Shown piece after piece: positions 1 through 9,620 of a stretch of DNA of 64,000 bases; the first letter of the stretch is position 1; each line of letters opens with the position of its first letter. The translations under genes and the position numbers were made by a program. The DNA is taken from NCBI GenBank assembly GCA_009829735.1, contig CM020618.1:12367119-12431118 (forward strand), read 5' to 3'. Source of the DNA: Pyropia yezoensis (Eukaryota > Rhodophyta > Bangiophyceae > Bangiales > Bangiaceae). The notes under the pieces were generated by a model that was not told the DNA's origin, did not search any database, and saw nothing but the letters and a program-made list of their open reading frames with translations.

Positions 1-1028
1 GGAGACGCCCGGCGCCAGCCGCAGCATCACTCCCGCCGCCGCTGCGTCGGCAATTACATTCATGGCGGCGCCGCCGGAGAGGGTGCCCACGTTGAGCGTC
101 GACGGCGGCGGCAAGGGGGGCGCCGCGAGTAGCGCCGCGCCCACCGCAAGGAGCGCGTGCGTCGCGGACGCTCCCGCGGCGGGGGTGCCTGAGTGGCCCG
201 CCACCCCACGAGCGGTGAGGGTGTAGCGGGCCATGCCTTTCTGGGACCGCCCCACCGCCCCCGTCGTTGGCTCCCCGTTGAGGAGATAGGCGGGCCGGAG
301 GGGGAGCGCCGACGCCGCCATCATGCCTGCGCCGTGGATGGGGGGGGCGCCGGCGTCAGGCGGAGTGGAAGAAGACGGGGGTGGCGGCGGGAAGGGGTGG
401 CGGGGAGCAGAGGCAGGCAGCGCAACGGAGTGGGGCGTTCAAAGAAAGAAAGCAGCGTGAGTGCACACGGTCGACCAGAGCGCGCTCCACGGGCCCCGCC
501 GTCGGCGGGGTGTCGGCACAAAAAGGGTGGCGCCCCAACCTGGCCAGGGGGCCACCCCCCTGCGCGCAGCAACTCGCCACCCACCGTGCTCGCCCCACAC
601 CAGAGCACGCGGCCGCCAGAGGCGGCTGACCGTCCCCACCCCACCGCCCCTCCTCCGTCGCTGCGTCGGGCACATCCTCACAACCCCGCCATACACCGCC
701 CCACCCCCACCCGCCCTCACCCCCCCCCCCTCAAACGTACCCCCATGGTCCGTCTCCTCCCCACACACGAGCAGCAGGCCGACGGCGCCACGCCCCCTCC
801 CCCCCCCCCGGCCGAGGCGCTCGGCGGCGAGGACCATGGCGGCGGCTAGGCCCTTGGCGTCCACCACCCCCCGGCCGCGCAGCGTGCCGTCGACGGCGAG
901 GGAGGAGGCGTACCACGGACCGACCGTGTCCAGGTGGGTGCTCAGCAGGACGGAGATGTCGCCCATTTCTGAGGCCGTCAGGCCGCCGCGGCGGGTCCGT
1001 GGGGGCGCACCGTCGTCGCCGTCGTCGA

Positions 1029-1074
<46 letters not shown>

Positions 1075-1673
1075 AACGGCTGCAGCGGCGGCAGGGGCGG
1101 CGGCAGAGGCAACGTCCACGCCCTCCTCCCCCGCTCCGGGTGGCCAAGCGGTGACCCCCCCCGCCCCCGCCCCCCGCCAGACGGCCACAATGTTGAGGCG
1201 CTCCCCGCCCCCCCCCCCCCCCCCCCCGCCTCCAGCGGCGCCACCGCCTGCGTCGCCACACCCCAGCCGCGGGCGGCAAGGGCGGCGGCGAGCCACCTGC
1301 CCAGGGGCCCCTCGGCGCCCGACACCGACGGGATGTCCACGAGCGCGCGGGTCAGGGAGGTGAGGTCCGCGGCAACAACCGACGCGGGGTTGGGCAGGGC
1401 GGCGGCGCCCACACCGGTGCCATTACCGCCGCCGCCGCCGCCGTAGGGGGACCCCCCCGCCGCCGCTGCCGCGTGGCTGGCGCGAATGTCGGCATAGCGG
1501 GGGGGGCGGGCCAAGATGGCAACGCCAACGACGGCGACGGCGAGGAGGACGCCGACCAGCAGGCTGGTTGGCCGGGGGGGGGGGTCGGCCGCCGCGGGGG
1601 AGGGGGGGGGGAAGCCCCGACCGCCCGCCACGAAGGTGCCGTTAGTGGCCATGGGGGAGGCGGGGGGGGGCAC
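1..1673 (-). CDS. M20-family metallopeptidase, 5' part (spliced, runs off the left edge)
   Basis: Co-catalytic zinc peptidase/deacylase of the ArgE/DapE/carboxypeptidase type (family knowledge); the substrate is not assignable. Read leftward, the N-terminus is Pro/Ala-rich, with one hydrophobic segment (SLLVGVLLAVAVVGVAIL) about 45 residues in that suggests a membrane anchor or signal. The M20 core follows: DIPSVSGAEGPLGRWL, then the metal motifs STHLDTVGP, GRGVVDAKG and CGEETDHGG. An intron runs from 740 down to 327 (GTACGT donor, GCAG acceptor, 414 nt, phase 1). The next exon (326 to 1) continues with LNGEPTTGAVGRSQKGMARY, GVAGHSGTP and GGAAMNVIADAA, the usual M20 dimerisation domain. The reading frame changes at a run of 20 C at 1208-1227, between the LEAGGG stretch and ERLNIVAVW; homology continues across it, so a homopolymer length error is likely. 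Start ATG at 1673 or 1652. The C-terminus lies outside the window. Confidence 0.85.
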
Positions 1674-2190
1674 GGGGAGCGGGAGCGGCGCTACAGGGCG
1701 GGGCGGGGATGCGAGCAGGGTGGTGACGGGGGCGAGCGTGGCGTGGCGACAAGGACAGACGGGCGATCACCTCGAGGCGTGATCCCCTCTCTTTTGATTT
1801 GTTCCTGTGTTGGCAACTTGAAAGACGTATGTTTTGAATTATGGCTGATGCGTGCAACAGCTTGTGCCGCGCAATATCGTCTCAGCCAATTGTGCGCCCA
1901 GAAGTCGGAGTTAGTCCAATCAGACACTGGCACGCAGGAGCAAAAGTGCATCGAACTCCATCATTTCTGGGACTGGTGCACCCGTCCCGCTTTTTGCGTA
2001 CCGAAGTGCCACCTCTATGCGCTCGATGGGGACCGCACCCTGCCCGCCCCCGTGTCCCGTCCCCCACGCCGAGCACTCGCCCCCACCTCCCACTTGCTGC
2101 CGAACTTGGTCCCTTTTCCCTCTGCCTGTGTCGCGTCCCCACAAGGGCCTAGGTCTGCCTTTTGTTTCGCTGGTTTCCACCGGCGTCACG
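1674..2190. promoter_or_regulatory. Head-to-head intergenic region
   Basis: These 517 bases separate the start of the minus-strand peptidase gene from the start of the plus-strand RMD1-like gene, so they should hold both promoters. The stretch 1790-1960 is visibly less GC-rich than its surroundings, including a T-rich patch near 1790-1840. No clear TATA box was seen. Open frames across it (for example upstream of 2191) carry no recognisable protein. Confidence 0.45.
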
Positions 2191-4188
2191 ATGCACCGCG
2201 CCACTTCCTTGTGGCGGGCGGCCGCGGGTCGGCGCGGAGCCGGTGGCGGCGGCAGCGGCGGCGCCGCCTGGCGGTGCCCGGCGACGGTGGCGGCAGCGGC
2301 CGTCACCACCCCCTGCATCCCTGGGTGCCCCCCCGGCGCCGCCCCTGCGGCCTTGCGCGGCTCGACCTCTTCGTCAGAGGCGGCGGCGGTGGCGGCGGCG
2401 GCGGCGGCGGCGGCGGCAGTGACCGCGCGATGGCGGGCGCCCGTGACGACGGCGCCGGTGGCTGCCCCCCCCCCCCGGCGGCGGGCGTCGACGTGGGTGC
2501 CGGAACCTCCCCCCTCAACCCCTCCGCCCTCTGCAGCTGCCCGTGCGGCGGCTGTGCTGCGGCGGTCCACAGGGGGACCCCCCGCCCCCGCGCCACCACC
2601 ACCCATGCCGCCCACCGCCAAAGCGCGGGGGGTGGCCAAGGCGGTCGCCCGCGTGACAGGCGGTGGCAGCGGCAGTGCCGGTGGTGGCAGCGGTGGTGGT
2701 GGCAGCGGTGACAGCGGCAGCAGCAGCAGCAGTGGTGGTGGTGATGGTAGAGGTGGTAGTGGCGGTGGTGGTCATGGTCGTGGCGGGCTGGTCGCTACGG
2801 GCGGAGGGGTGGGGGTGGGGAGCGGGCGCAAGGGCGGGGGGGCGGCAGCGGCAGCGGCGGCGGCAGCAACGGCAGCGGCGGCAGGGGTGGCGATGAGGCG
2901 GAGTACGGCCATTGTGGGCGCCTACTGCCCGGCGGCTTCATATCACCTAGCGTCGCTGCAGGCGTATTTTGAACAGCGCCTTAAGGGGGGAGTGCGAGCG
3001 GCGGCTGCGGCGAAGGTTGGCGCCAAAGGGGGCGGGGACGCTAGGGCGGCGGCCGCGGCGTCGACGTCGGCGGCGGCGGCGGCGGCGTCGGCGGCGGCGG
3101 CAGCGGCAGCGGAGCCTGCGGGGGCAGTAAGCCTGCCCCCGGGCATGGTTGTCACGGCCGTCCGCCGGATGGCCGATGATGTTGTGCACGTGGCGTGCCG
3201 GGGGATACTGGTCGAAGGCGCTGACGACGGTGCTGAAGGTGCTGACCGTTGTGCACCCGCTTCCGCTTTCGGGGCGGCCGCGGCTTCGCCCGCCCGCTCC
3301 TCTCCCTCCTCCTCTACAGATGAGTCTTCCGCTCCCTCGTCCTCGGACGCCTCCCCTGCCCCTCCCAATCTGCCGCCTGTACCGTACGATGGCCACGCCT
3401 TTTTCTTCCAGTCGGGCGCGGCGGTGCTGTGGGGCATCCCCGCCCCCCACAGGCGGCAGCTGCTTGGTGCAGCCGCCCGCTTCAGCACCGAGCCCGCTGC
3501 GTCGCCCGCGGCGGCGGCGGCAGCGGCCATGCGCGGGGCCGACTCATGGGATCACGACTTTGCGTTCCACACCCCCGCCGGTCGGGCGGGTGTCCGTGGT
3601 GACGAGCTGTACGTGTCGTCTTGGGGGGCGGTGCCAGAGGTGCTGGCGCTCAGCTACGGCCTCGCCCAGTCGGTTAAGCTGCACGTGTACGAAGGCACCA
3701 TTGACGGGCTTGTGGAGGCCACCCGCGGGCTGCCAGTGGAGCTCGCTCGGGCGGGAGAGATCAGCCTACCTCGCCGGCAGGTGCGGCAGCTCATTGGGCA
3801 GCTGCTCGCCGCCCGCTACAGCGTGTCCCTCGTGTCGGACATCCTCGACTCGCCCGAGTTCTTTTGGTCCCACCCCGAGCTGGAGCGCCTCCACACCGAG
3901 GCGGTCGCGGCGGTGGAGCTTCGCCATCGAGCGCGTATCCTCGATGCTCGGGCGGCGGTCATTCGGGACGCGCTGGAGGTGCTCAACGCTGAGCTGGGGC
4001 AGAGCAGCAGCATGCGGGTGGAGCGGGCCATCCTCTTTCTCATCTTTGTGGAGGTGATGTTTGAGGTGTACAACCAGGCACGGCGCCACCGCGAGGCAAT
4101 GGGCGGTGCAATACCGTTGGCCGCTACGGTCGCAGCACCGGTGGCACAGGCTGCTGAGAGAGGTGAGAGCAGTGGTGGGGGGGTGTAG
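2191..4188 (+). CDS. RMD1/RMND1-like DUF155 protein, probably mitochondrial
   Basis: Homologue of yeast RMD1 and human RMND1, proteins of the DUF155 family; RMND1 is a mitochondrial inner-membrane protein needed for mitochondrial translation (family knowledge). The 665-residue product begins MHRATSLWRAAAGRRG, an Arg/Ala-rich start typical of organelle targeting, which is why ATG 2191 is preferred over 2017. About 230 residues of low-complexity Ala/Gly/Ser sequence follow, then the DUF155 core: HAFFFQSGAAVLWGIP, DELYVSSWG, LALSYGLAQSVKLHVYE, then SLVSDILDSPEFFWSHPELE. Near the C-terminus comes ERAILFLIFVEVMFEVY, a single hydrophobic segment as in other family members. The core is a confident match. 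The Ala/Gly/Ser tracts are far longer than in most homologues and come from GCG/GGC trinucleotide repeats. No intron was needed. Confidence 0.88.
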   Translation: MHRATSLWRAAAGRRGAGGGGSGGAAWRCPATVAAAAVTTPCIPGCPPGAAPAALRGSTSSSEAAAVAAAAAAAAAVTARWRAPVTTAPVAAPPPRRRASTWVPEPPPSTPPPSAAARAAAVLRRSTGGPPAPAPPPPMPPTAKARGVAKAVARVTGGGSGSAGGGSGGGGSGDSGSSSSSGGGDGRGGSGGGGHGRGGLVATGGGVGVGSGRKGGGAAAAAAAAATAAAAGVAMRRSTAIVGAYCPAASYHLASLQAYFEQRLKGGVRAAAAAKVGAKGGGDARAAAAASTSAAAAAASAAAAAAAEPAGAVSLPPGMVVTAVRRMADDVVHVACRGILVEGADDGAEGADRCAPASAFGAAAASPARSSPSSSTDESSAPSSSDASPAPPNLPPVPYDGHAFFFQSGAAVLWGIPAPHRRQLLGAAARFSTEPAASPAAAAAAAMRGADSWDHDFAFHTPAGRAGVRGDELYVSSWGAVPEVLALSYGLAQSVKLHVYEGTIDGLVEATRGLPVELARAGEISLPRRQVRQLIGQLLAARYSVSLVSDILDSPEFFWSHPELERLHTEAVAAVELRHRARILDARAAVIRDALEVLNAELGQSSSMRVERAILFLIFVEVMFEVYNQARRHREAMGGAIPLAATVAAPVAQAAERGESSGGGV

Positions 4189-4242
4189 CTCCGGGCGTAG
4201 AAGGCCTGACGTCCGGCGATGGACCATCCCCCCCTCCTTCAG

Positions 4243-5525
4243 TATCCGTCTGACACCAGTTTTTCATAAGTGACACCAGTTTTTCACAACTTCCGCTTCC
4301 ATAGAAAACCCACAGTGTTCACATACGAGAACCCCTTCCGAACGGCCGCAGAAGTCGGCGGCAGCCGCAAGGCAACTCGTACTAAAATATGATCTAGTGC
4401 AAGGGGGTGTGTGTGAGTCACACCGTTGGGTGCGCCAGCTCACAGGCTCTTCAACGATATAAAGAAGAAAAAAATAGGAGCACAGGTGCGCGACTGAAGC
4501 CTCACGGGCGTAAAAGAGAGCTCTCTCGCAGAGGTCAAATTGGTTCTAATTACCGCCCAGAACGCTCATCTGACTGACTGTTGGCCCGAACCCGACTGCT
4601 TGGCAGCGCATTCGCGCGTCCCGCTCGCCCCACGTGTGCCCAGCTGCCCTCTTCCTCCTCCTATCCCGGGTTTGAGCTCCTTGGCAGAGTCACCAGAAGA
4701 GCAGAACACGTCTATGGGCCTGTCCCGGCCTGCCAGGACCTCTCTATTTGCTGCAGTGGGCTGACGGTGGCGCAAGCGCCTATTCCCGCTTGCCCTCACC
4801 GTCCCCACCTTCCCCCCTTAACCCCCCCGGCTGTTCTCGATAGGGTGTTGGCGGGAGCCAGCGGGCGCGCCCCACACCGCTGCACAACAGCAGTCTGCCC
4901 CACGCTTTCCCCAGCACGGCCACCCTCCCTCACGTACGCGTCGCTGTCAGCGAGGGGCGAGGGAGGTGCTATCATCAGGCTCATTGAAGTGGGAAAAGAG
5001 CATCTGTTCCCATGTTCTTTCAGACGCAAAGCGCTACCCGTGGAGCAGGCGAGCATCTCTACCAGCCGCAAGTCCCAGCGAGCTCCGTCGCTGTTGGGGG
5101 GGGGGGGGGGCGACGCGTAACCACCCCGGAGCAGGGGGGGATGCTTTTTGGAGCCCAAGTGCTGTGATGCCGGACGTCAAGAATACGAAGGGGTCGTGCT
5201 GCTTCAGCACTCTTCGCTCTCATTGGTCGACGGACGTGAAAAGATGCTCCACGACTACAAATACAATCAAGTTTTTCCTGCTGTATCTCTGTAAGAAGTG
5301 CCCCAGATGGCTGCCCTGATATGTAAACGAGAGTTGTGAAAAACTGGTGTACCCCCCAAATGAGGGTACATTTTTTCCTCAGCAACCAGGTATCGCCCGC
5401 AGAAACGGACAAAACGGCCGAAATCCTGACGTGCTGCCGAGTCCGCTAATATGTTTTTCAATAAAAACGCAGCCTGGGAACCTTCCCTCATATGCGAGTT
5501 GTGAAAAACTGGTGTCAGACGGATA
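4243..5525. mobile_element. Non-autonomous DNA element with TA-flanked nested inverted repeats
   Basis: The left end (4245-4266) carries TCCGTCTGACACCAG followed by TTTTTCA. The right end (5498-5523) is its reverse complement, extended by the matching GTTGTG. An inner pair of the same motif lies at 4271-4290 (left) and 5333-5350 (right), so each end has two direct copies of a roughly 20-base motif and the two ends are inverted. A TA dinucleotide abuts both outer ends (4243-4244 and 5524-5525). TA duplications with short inverted ends are typical of Tc1/mariner-type MITEs. No transposase frame is visible inside. Confidence 0.55.
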
Positions 5526-6156
5526 TGGCCGATTTCCAAAGAATGATCAGTTCCGTAAGGGGGTTCACAGCATGATCTCCCAGAACAGTCGCCAAGTGCG
5601 CACGCATTCTGGGCCACAAGAATTCTCCGGCGGTGCCCGCGGCCTTGGCCGAACCACATCCAACACCGCAAATCCGTGTCGCATCCGTATGCCTTGATGT
5701 GAGACCGGCCAAAAAATCTCCCGTCTGAACAGACCGGCCCAGTCTTGCAGAGGACTGCTGTCAGGGGCTCACAGCATCGGTCCGAGGCCAGGTGCCGCGA
5801 AATGAGGCCGATTCTAGGGCGATGATTGGCCAGTACAAAGTAGCCTGCGATTGTACGGACGCGTTCGCAGGAGGTACGGGCTGTTGTGACGTGCTCACAG
5901 GAGGCCACCACAGAGTACTGTGCCAGTTAATTTCCCGTTGTGGGGGGGATCCGTCACTCGAGCACAGCCCTGGAAAGTCGACCGGAGAGGGGTCCGACGA
6001 GGAGCGCCGAATCGGATGAGACGTATGCGATACCTGCTGCCGCGTTTTAGCGGCAGCCAACGGGAAGGGGGGAAACATCGGTACTTCGGTGGAATGCTGC
6101 TGTGACCTGCTGTGAACCCCCTTATGAATCTCATCATTCTTTAGAAATCGGCCATA
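5524..6156. mobile_element. MITE-like element with 49-bp terminal inverted repeats
   Basis: Bases 5524-5572 and 6108-6156 are inverted copies over 49 bases with about six mismatches; both begin TATGGCCGATTTC and end at GGGGGTTCACAGCA. The 633-bp unit starts at the TA that closes the element to its left, so the two share or abut one TA site. There is no transposase frame inside. It is probably a Tc1/mariner-like MITE, but I do not recognise the family. Confidence 0.6.
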
Positions 6157-6186
6157 AGAGCATACAGTGCGTACGCGATCATGTCG

Positions 6187-6222
6187 GGCTCGTTTATATC
6201 CACCCCTGGATATAAACGAGCC
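6187..6222. repeat. Perfect 16-bp hairpin
   Basis: Two 16-base arms (GGCTCGTTTATATCCA and its complement) around a CCCC loop. A similar hairpin with the same GGCTCG...CGAGCC closing stem lies at 54001-54038. Confidence 0.8.
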
Positions 6223-7222
6223 GAACAACGCACGAGAGAGCTCCTCAGCATTGTACCGCGAAATGCCAACAGTGTATTTCTCTGACCATCTTCTGGGGCA
6301 TTGCACAAAATTTGCAGCACTGACATAATATCCTGGGAGCGCGACCAAGGCATCGCCTGGCGGCGGTGGGCCACGGCCGAGAAATCGGCGACGACACGGG
6401 TGCCATCGTCGTGGACCGCTTCTCTCGCGCGGTACTGTACCGCGTTGTCCATTCCCGTCCGCGTCGCTTCATCCAGCTGCCTACCAGAACCCCAGCAGTC
6501 CCCGTACACTCCGTCTGCCCCAAAGAGGTTTGGTCCGCAACCATCCTCATCCGCCGCCCTCCCGTTCCCCGTACCTTTCGTCCCCCCTCTCCCTTTCACT
6601 CTCCTCCTTCACGGCTATCCTTCCTGTCGCAGCCGCGGTCCGCGTCCTCTGTCGGCCGCCCCCTCTGCACTGTTCCTGCCCAAGTCATGAGAGACGTTCT
6701 TGTACTTTGTACCATCACTAGCACGATTCTTCGCGCCAAATGCCAAGTCGCTGTACTTGATCGTACATCACGTCGGAACAGTACTGTACGGGCTCAGAAC
6801 GGTGCGGTGCAGAAGCGGGCTACTTCTTGGGGACACCCCTGGACATAATCGCGTACGCACTGTAACCACAGGTCGCTCCCCAACGCTAATGTAAGGTCGC
6901 TGATTGGTTCCCCCGACGAGGGCCGCTGGCAGCTGGACAAGACCGACGGCTCGCCGCATCGTGCCACTCGAGCCATACAGGTGCAACGTGTGGCTGGGAG
7001 CAATTTCATATTGCAAATAGGTGGACCAATCAATTGGCGTTAGCGCGACAACAAGCGTGGCTGCTTCACATAGGAGCTTCGCTAGTGAGAGCATGTCTAT
7101 CGGTGGAACCCAAAACCCATACTCTTATGGGTTATAGCTCAGATCATGTCTATCGGTGCCCCTATAACCCATAAAAAATAGCTCTGAGCTATCTGCGGGG
7201 CCAAATCCGGGCTCGGATAGCG

Positions 7223-7249
7223 CAGAGGATAGCTCAGAGCTATCCTCTG
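7223..7249. repeat. Subterminal palindrome of the Harbinger element
   Basis: Two 13-base arms around one central base (CAGAGGATAGCTC, A, GAGCTATCCTCTG). A shorter relative, built on AGCTCTGAGCT, lies at about 7179-7190. Subterminal palindromes of this kind can be binding sites for ORF1 or the transposase. Confidence 0.75.
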
Positions 7250-7344
7250 AGCTACTATAGCCAAGCCAATCAGATGGTTCCATCCCAGGAATGAGCGGCG
7301 GTGGCACAATTTCTGTTCAGAAGTAAAGAAGAAGTGGCACAAAT

Positions 7345-8532
7345 ATGGTCAGAGTGACACTCGCAACTGCAAAGCCCGCCTGTCCCTCCGTCCAACCCAT
7401 GGCACTACCCGCCGTCTTCGTTGGAGCTGCGACTCTCGAGTGGCCGCCCCCCCTTCGCATGTCAGCGAGGACCATGGCATCGTCGGCGGACAGCCCGAGT
7501 TCCCCCGCCGTGACTGATCCCATTCCTGTGCCTGCCTCTCCCCGTTCTCGTTCATCTGGTCCGCCGGATTCAACGGTGTCGCCTGCAGCGAGCGCCACCA
7601 CTGCGCGAGGCCCCAACATTTCCCCCGAGGAGGACCTGGCTTTGGCGCGGTCGTGGATCAACGTGTCGGAGTATATTGTCGACATGGACAGGGACTGCTT
7701 TTGGGAAAAAGTGGCGGACGTGTTTGTCAAGCAGCCGGAGGTCTCGGAGCAGCGGACACCCGGGAGCCTGCGGTCGCGGTTTTCGACTTTGCATAAGCAA
7801 TCCCAGAAGTACAATGCTGCGGAAGCCAAGTATCGTAGCGCCATCCCGTCCGGTGAGTCAGAGGCGGAAACGGTCAAGAACATTATGACGTACTACCGAG
7901 TCTCCAACAAAGTTTTGAACAAGAAGAAAGAACGTGTACCCGCCCCCATGTTCAAGAGTGTCGCTGCGGCGCACCTTCTCGCCACGTGTCCCAAGTTTTC
8001 TTCCAAGGTTCTGGCGTCTTCTACCGGCGGCAGGGCGGAACCTGGAGCGCCGTCAGCGGAGCGGCGCGAGTCAGTGGCCGGACCGTCAGAGGCTGGGACG
8101 ACACCTGACACCACCAGTCCGCCTCGGGTCGCACCAGGAACAGCTGAGCCACCAGCTGTGGAACCAGCCATCCCGGCTGTCAAGCCGAGCGCGGCTCGCC
8201 CTCGGGGCGTCAAACGCACGAAGGCCTCTTTGGTGGACCCCAACCCCGCTGGTGCCGCCGTCGAGCGCTTGGCTACTTCCGTGACGAGCATGAAAGAGGC
8301 AATGGTCTCTTCCAACCGGCGGAAGGCGGACTTGGCGGGGTTGGCGCTAGAGGCGAAGCTGGTGGACATGCTGGACGAGGGATCCGAGAAGCAGACGATG
8401 GTGAGGGATTTACTGCGTAGGACCAGGCAGGCCAGCACGGCAACTGACAGCGCAACCGCGTCCGCGCAGCAGCGCACACCGACCGAGGTCCCTCGTGAAG
8501 TGGACGACAATGATGAGGAAGAGGAGGGTTAG
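7345..8532 (+). CDS. Harbinger ORF1, Myb/SANT-like DNA-binding protein
   Basis: A 395-residue protein. Residues about 92-165 form a Myb/SANT-like trihelix domain: it opens with EEDLALARSWINVS, continues through DCFWEKVADVFVKQ and RTPGSLRSRFSTLHKQSQKY, and ends in KNIMTYYRVSNKVL. In PIF/Harbinger elements this second protein binds the element and helps nuclear import of the transposase (family knowledge). The C-terminal half is Pro/Ala-rich, followed by a helical stretch (LAGLALEAKLVDMLDEG) and an acidic end. It lies inside the element, convergent with the transposase at 9621-10970. The ATG at 7345 is used, but ATGs a little downstream are also possible. Confidence 0.82.
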   Translation: MVRVTLATAKPACPSVQPMALPAVFVGAATLEWPPPLRMSARTMASSADSPSSPAVTDPIPVPASPRSRSSGPPDSTVSPAASATTARGPNISPEEDLALARSWINVSEYIVDMDRDCFWEKVADVFVKQPEVSEQRTPGSLRSRFSTLHKQSQKYNAAEAKYRSAIPSGESEAETVKNIMTYYRVSNKVLNKKKERVPAPMFKSVAAAHLLATCPKFSSKVLASSTGGRAEPGAPSAERRESVAGPSEAGTTPDTTSPPRVAPGTAEPPAVEPAIPAVKPSAARPRGVKRTKASLVDPNPAGAAVERLATSVTSMKEAMVSSNRRKADLAGLALEAKLVDMLDEGSEKQTMVRDLLRRTRQASTATDSATASAQQRTPTEVPREVDDNDEEEEG

Positions 8533-9620
8533 CGGGAACTTGTGCTTGCCTTTGTTTGTCACATGTCAGCGACAGTTATCTGTTGCAATGACTTGCTTTC
8601 CAGTCGTTTTCAATAATCTCCATTTTTTGTCTTTTTGGGCCACGTGTACCACAGTCCTTCGAACTTTTCTTGTGTTTCTGGGGCTTCAAACATGGCATTG
8701 TGCGGAGAACCGTGAAGCGCACCCCGCTGTCAGACGTTCCGCGCCCCCCACCTGCCCTTCCAAAATCCTCAATGAGATCCGGCCGCCCCCCTCCAACCCC
8801 CCCCCCCCCCCCGCGTGGTCCCCCCTGCCCGCCCCCCCCATGCGAATGGTGGCTTTTTCGTGACCACCGCCACAGCGGCAACACGGCACAGACCCTACCT
8901 ACGCGGCCGCAACTACTCGCTCGTCCAGTCTCAGCCTCCTCAGCAACGGCGCCGGCGCCGCAGACGCCACCGCACCCCCTCGCTCTACCAGCAAGCGTCC
9001 CCCTTCCGAGATTCGGCCGCCCCTCTCGAAGAACCTTCCCCCCCCCCTCCGTACCCGAATGGTGGCTTTTTGGCGGCCACCGCCGCAACGACAACAGCGG
9101 CACAGAGCCTACCTACGCCGTCGCCTCCATTGACTGGTCCCGTTCCGCTCATCCTGACCCGCCCTCATCAGCAATGGTGCGGACGCATCCGACGCCACCG
9201 CATCCCGTCGCTCCCCCCACCCCCCCCCTGCCAGGCATCCCCCCCTAGATACGCGCACCCCCGGGAAGTGAGCTGTTTTCTCTGCCCTGGCGACAAACGG
9301 CGACGCCGCCGCCGTCACCGCCTCGGCTGCCGCGGCCGACACGATCCCTGGTCCCGTCGACGGGGGCCGTTGTGCGCACGAGAATTGCTGATATTCACAG
9401 AATTTTGGATTGTTTTGGATTTGGGCCTAATGTGCATTTCGTGGGGTACTTCCGGACCCGGAATTCATGAGAGGCTTAGACCGTGCATGGTGTGCGCGCT
9501 CGTGGCATTCAGTCAAAGCGCTCTTGCTCTTGCAAACACGAGAGATACTATGCAAAAAAAACACATAGCCATCAGTACAGTTGCGTCTCGCCACAAACAG
9601 ACACCACGAGCGGACCACCA
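8533..9620. repeat. Non-coding centre of the Harbinger element, with an imperfect tandem duplication
   Basis: Between the two element genes lies about 1.1 kb of C-rich DNA. A unit of roughly 215 bases appears twice: near 8840-8930 the sequence has GAATGGTGGCTTTTT followed by GCCAC/GACAC and CCTACCTACGC, and the same series recurs near 9055-9125. A third, weaker match (GACGCCACCGCA...CGTCGCTC) lies near 9190. Open frames here are Pro/Arg-rich shadows. Confidence 0.55.

Larger units (their letters stand above)
4189..7088. other. Gene-poor repeat region
   Basis: About 2.9 kb without a gene I can support. It holds two adjoining inverted-repeat elements (4243-5525 and 5524-6156), a perfect hairpin (6187-6222) and about 870 bases with no recognised feature up to the Harbinger element. 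Base composition is lower in GC than in the flanking genes. Open frames of 100-215 codons on both strands have no recognisable domains and run through the inverted repeats, so I treat them as chance. Confidence 0.55.

Noticed and set aside
461-1363. A 300-codon plus-strand frame across the left edge genes
   Set aside because: It is the antisense shadow of the M20 gene and its intron in GC-rich DNA.
5267-6348. Two overlapping minus-strand frames of about 200 codons
   Set aside because: They run through the inverted repeats of the two MITE-like elements and show no domain.
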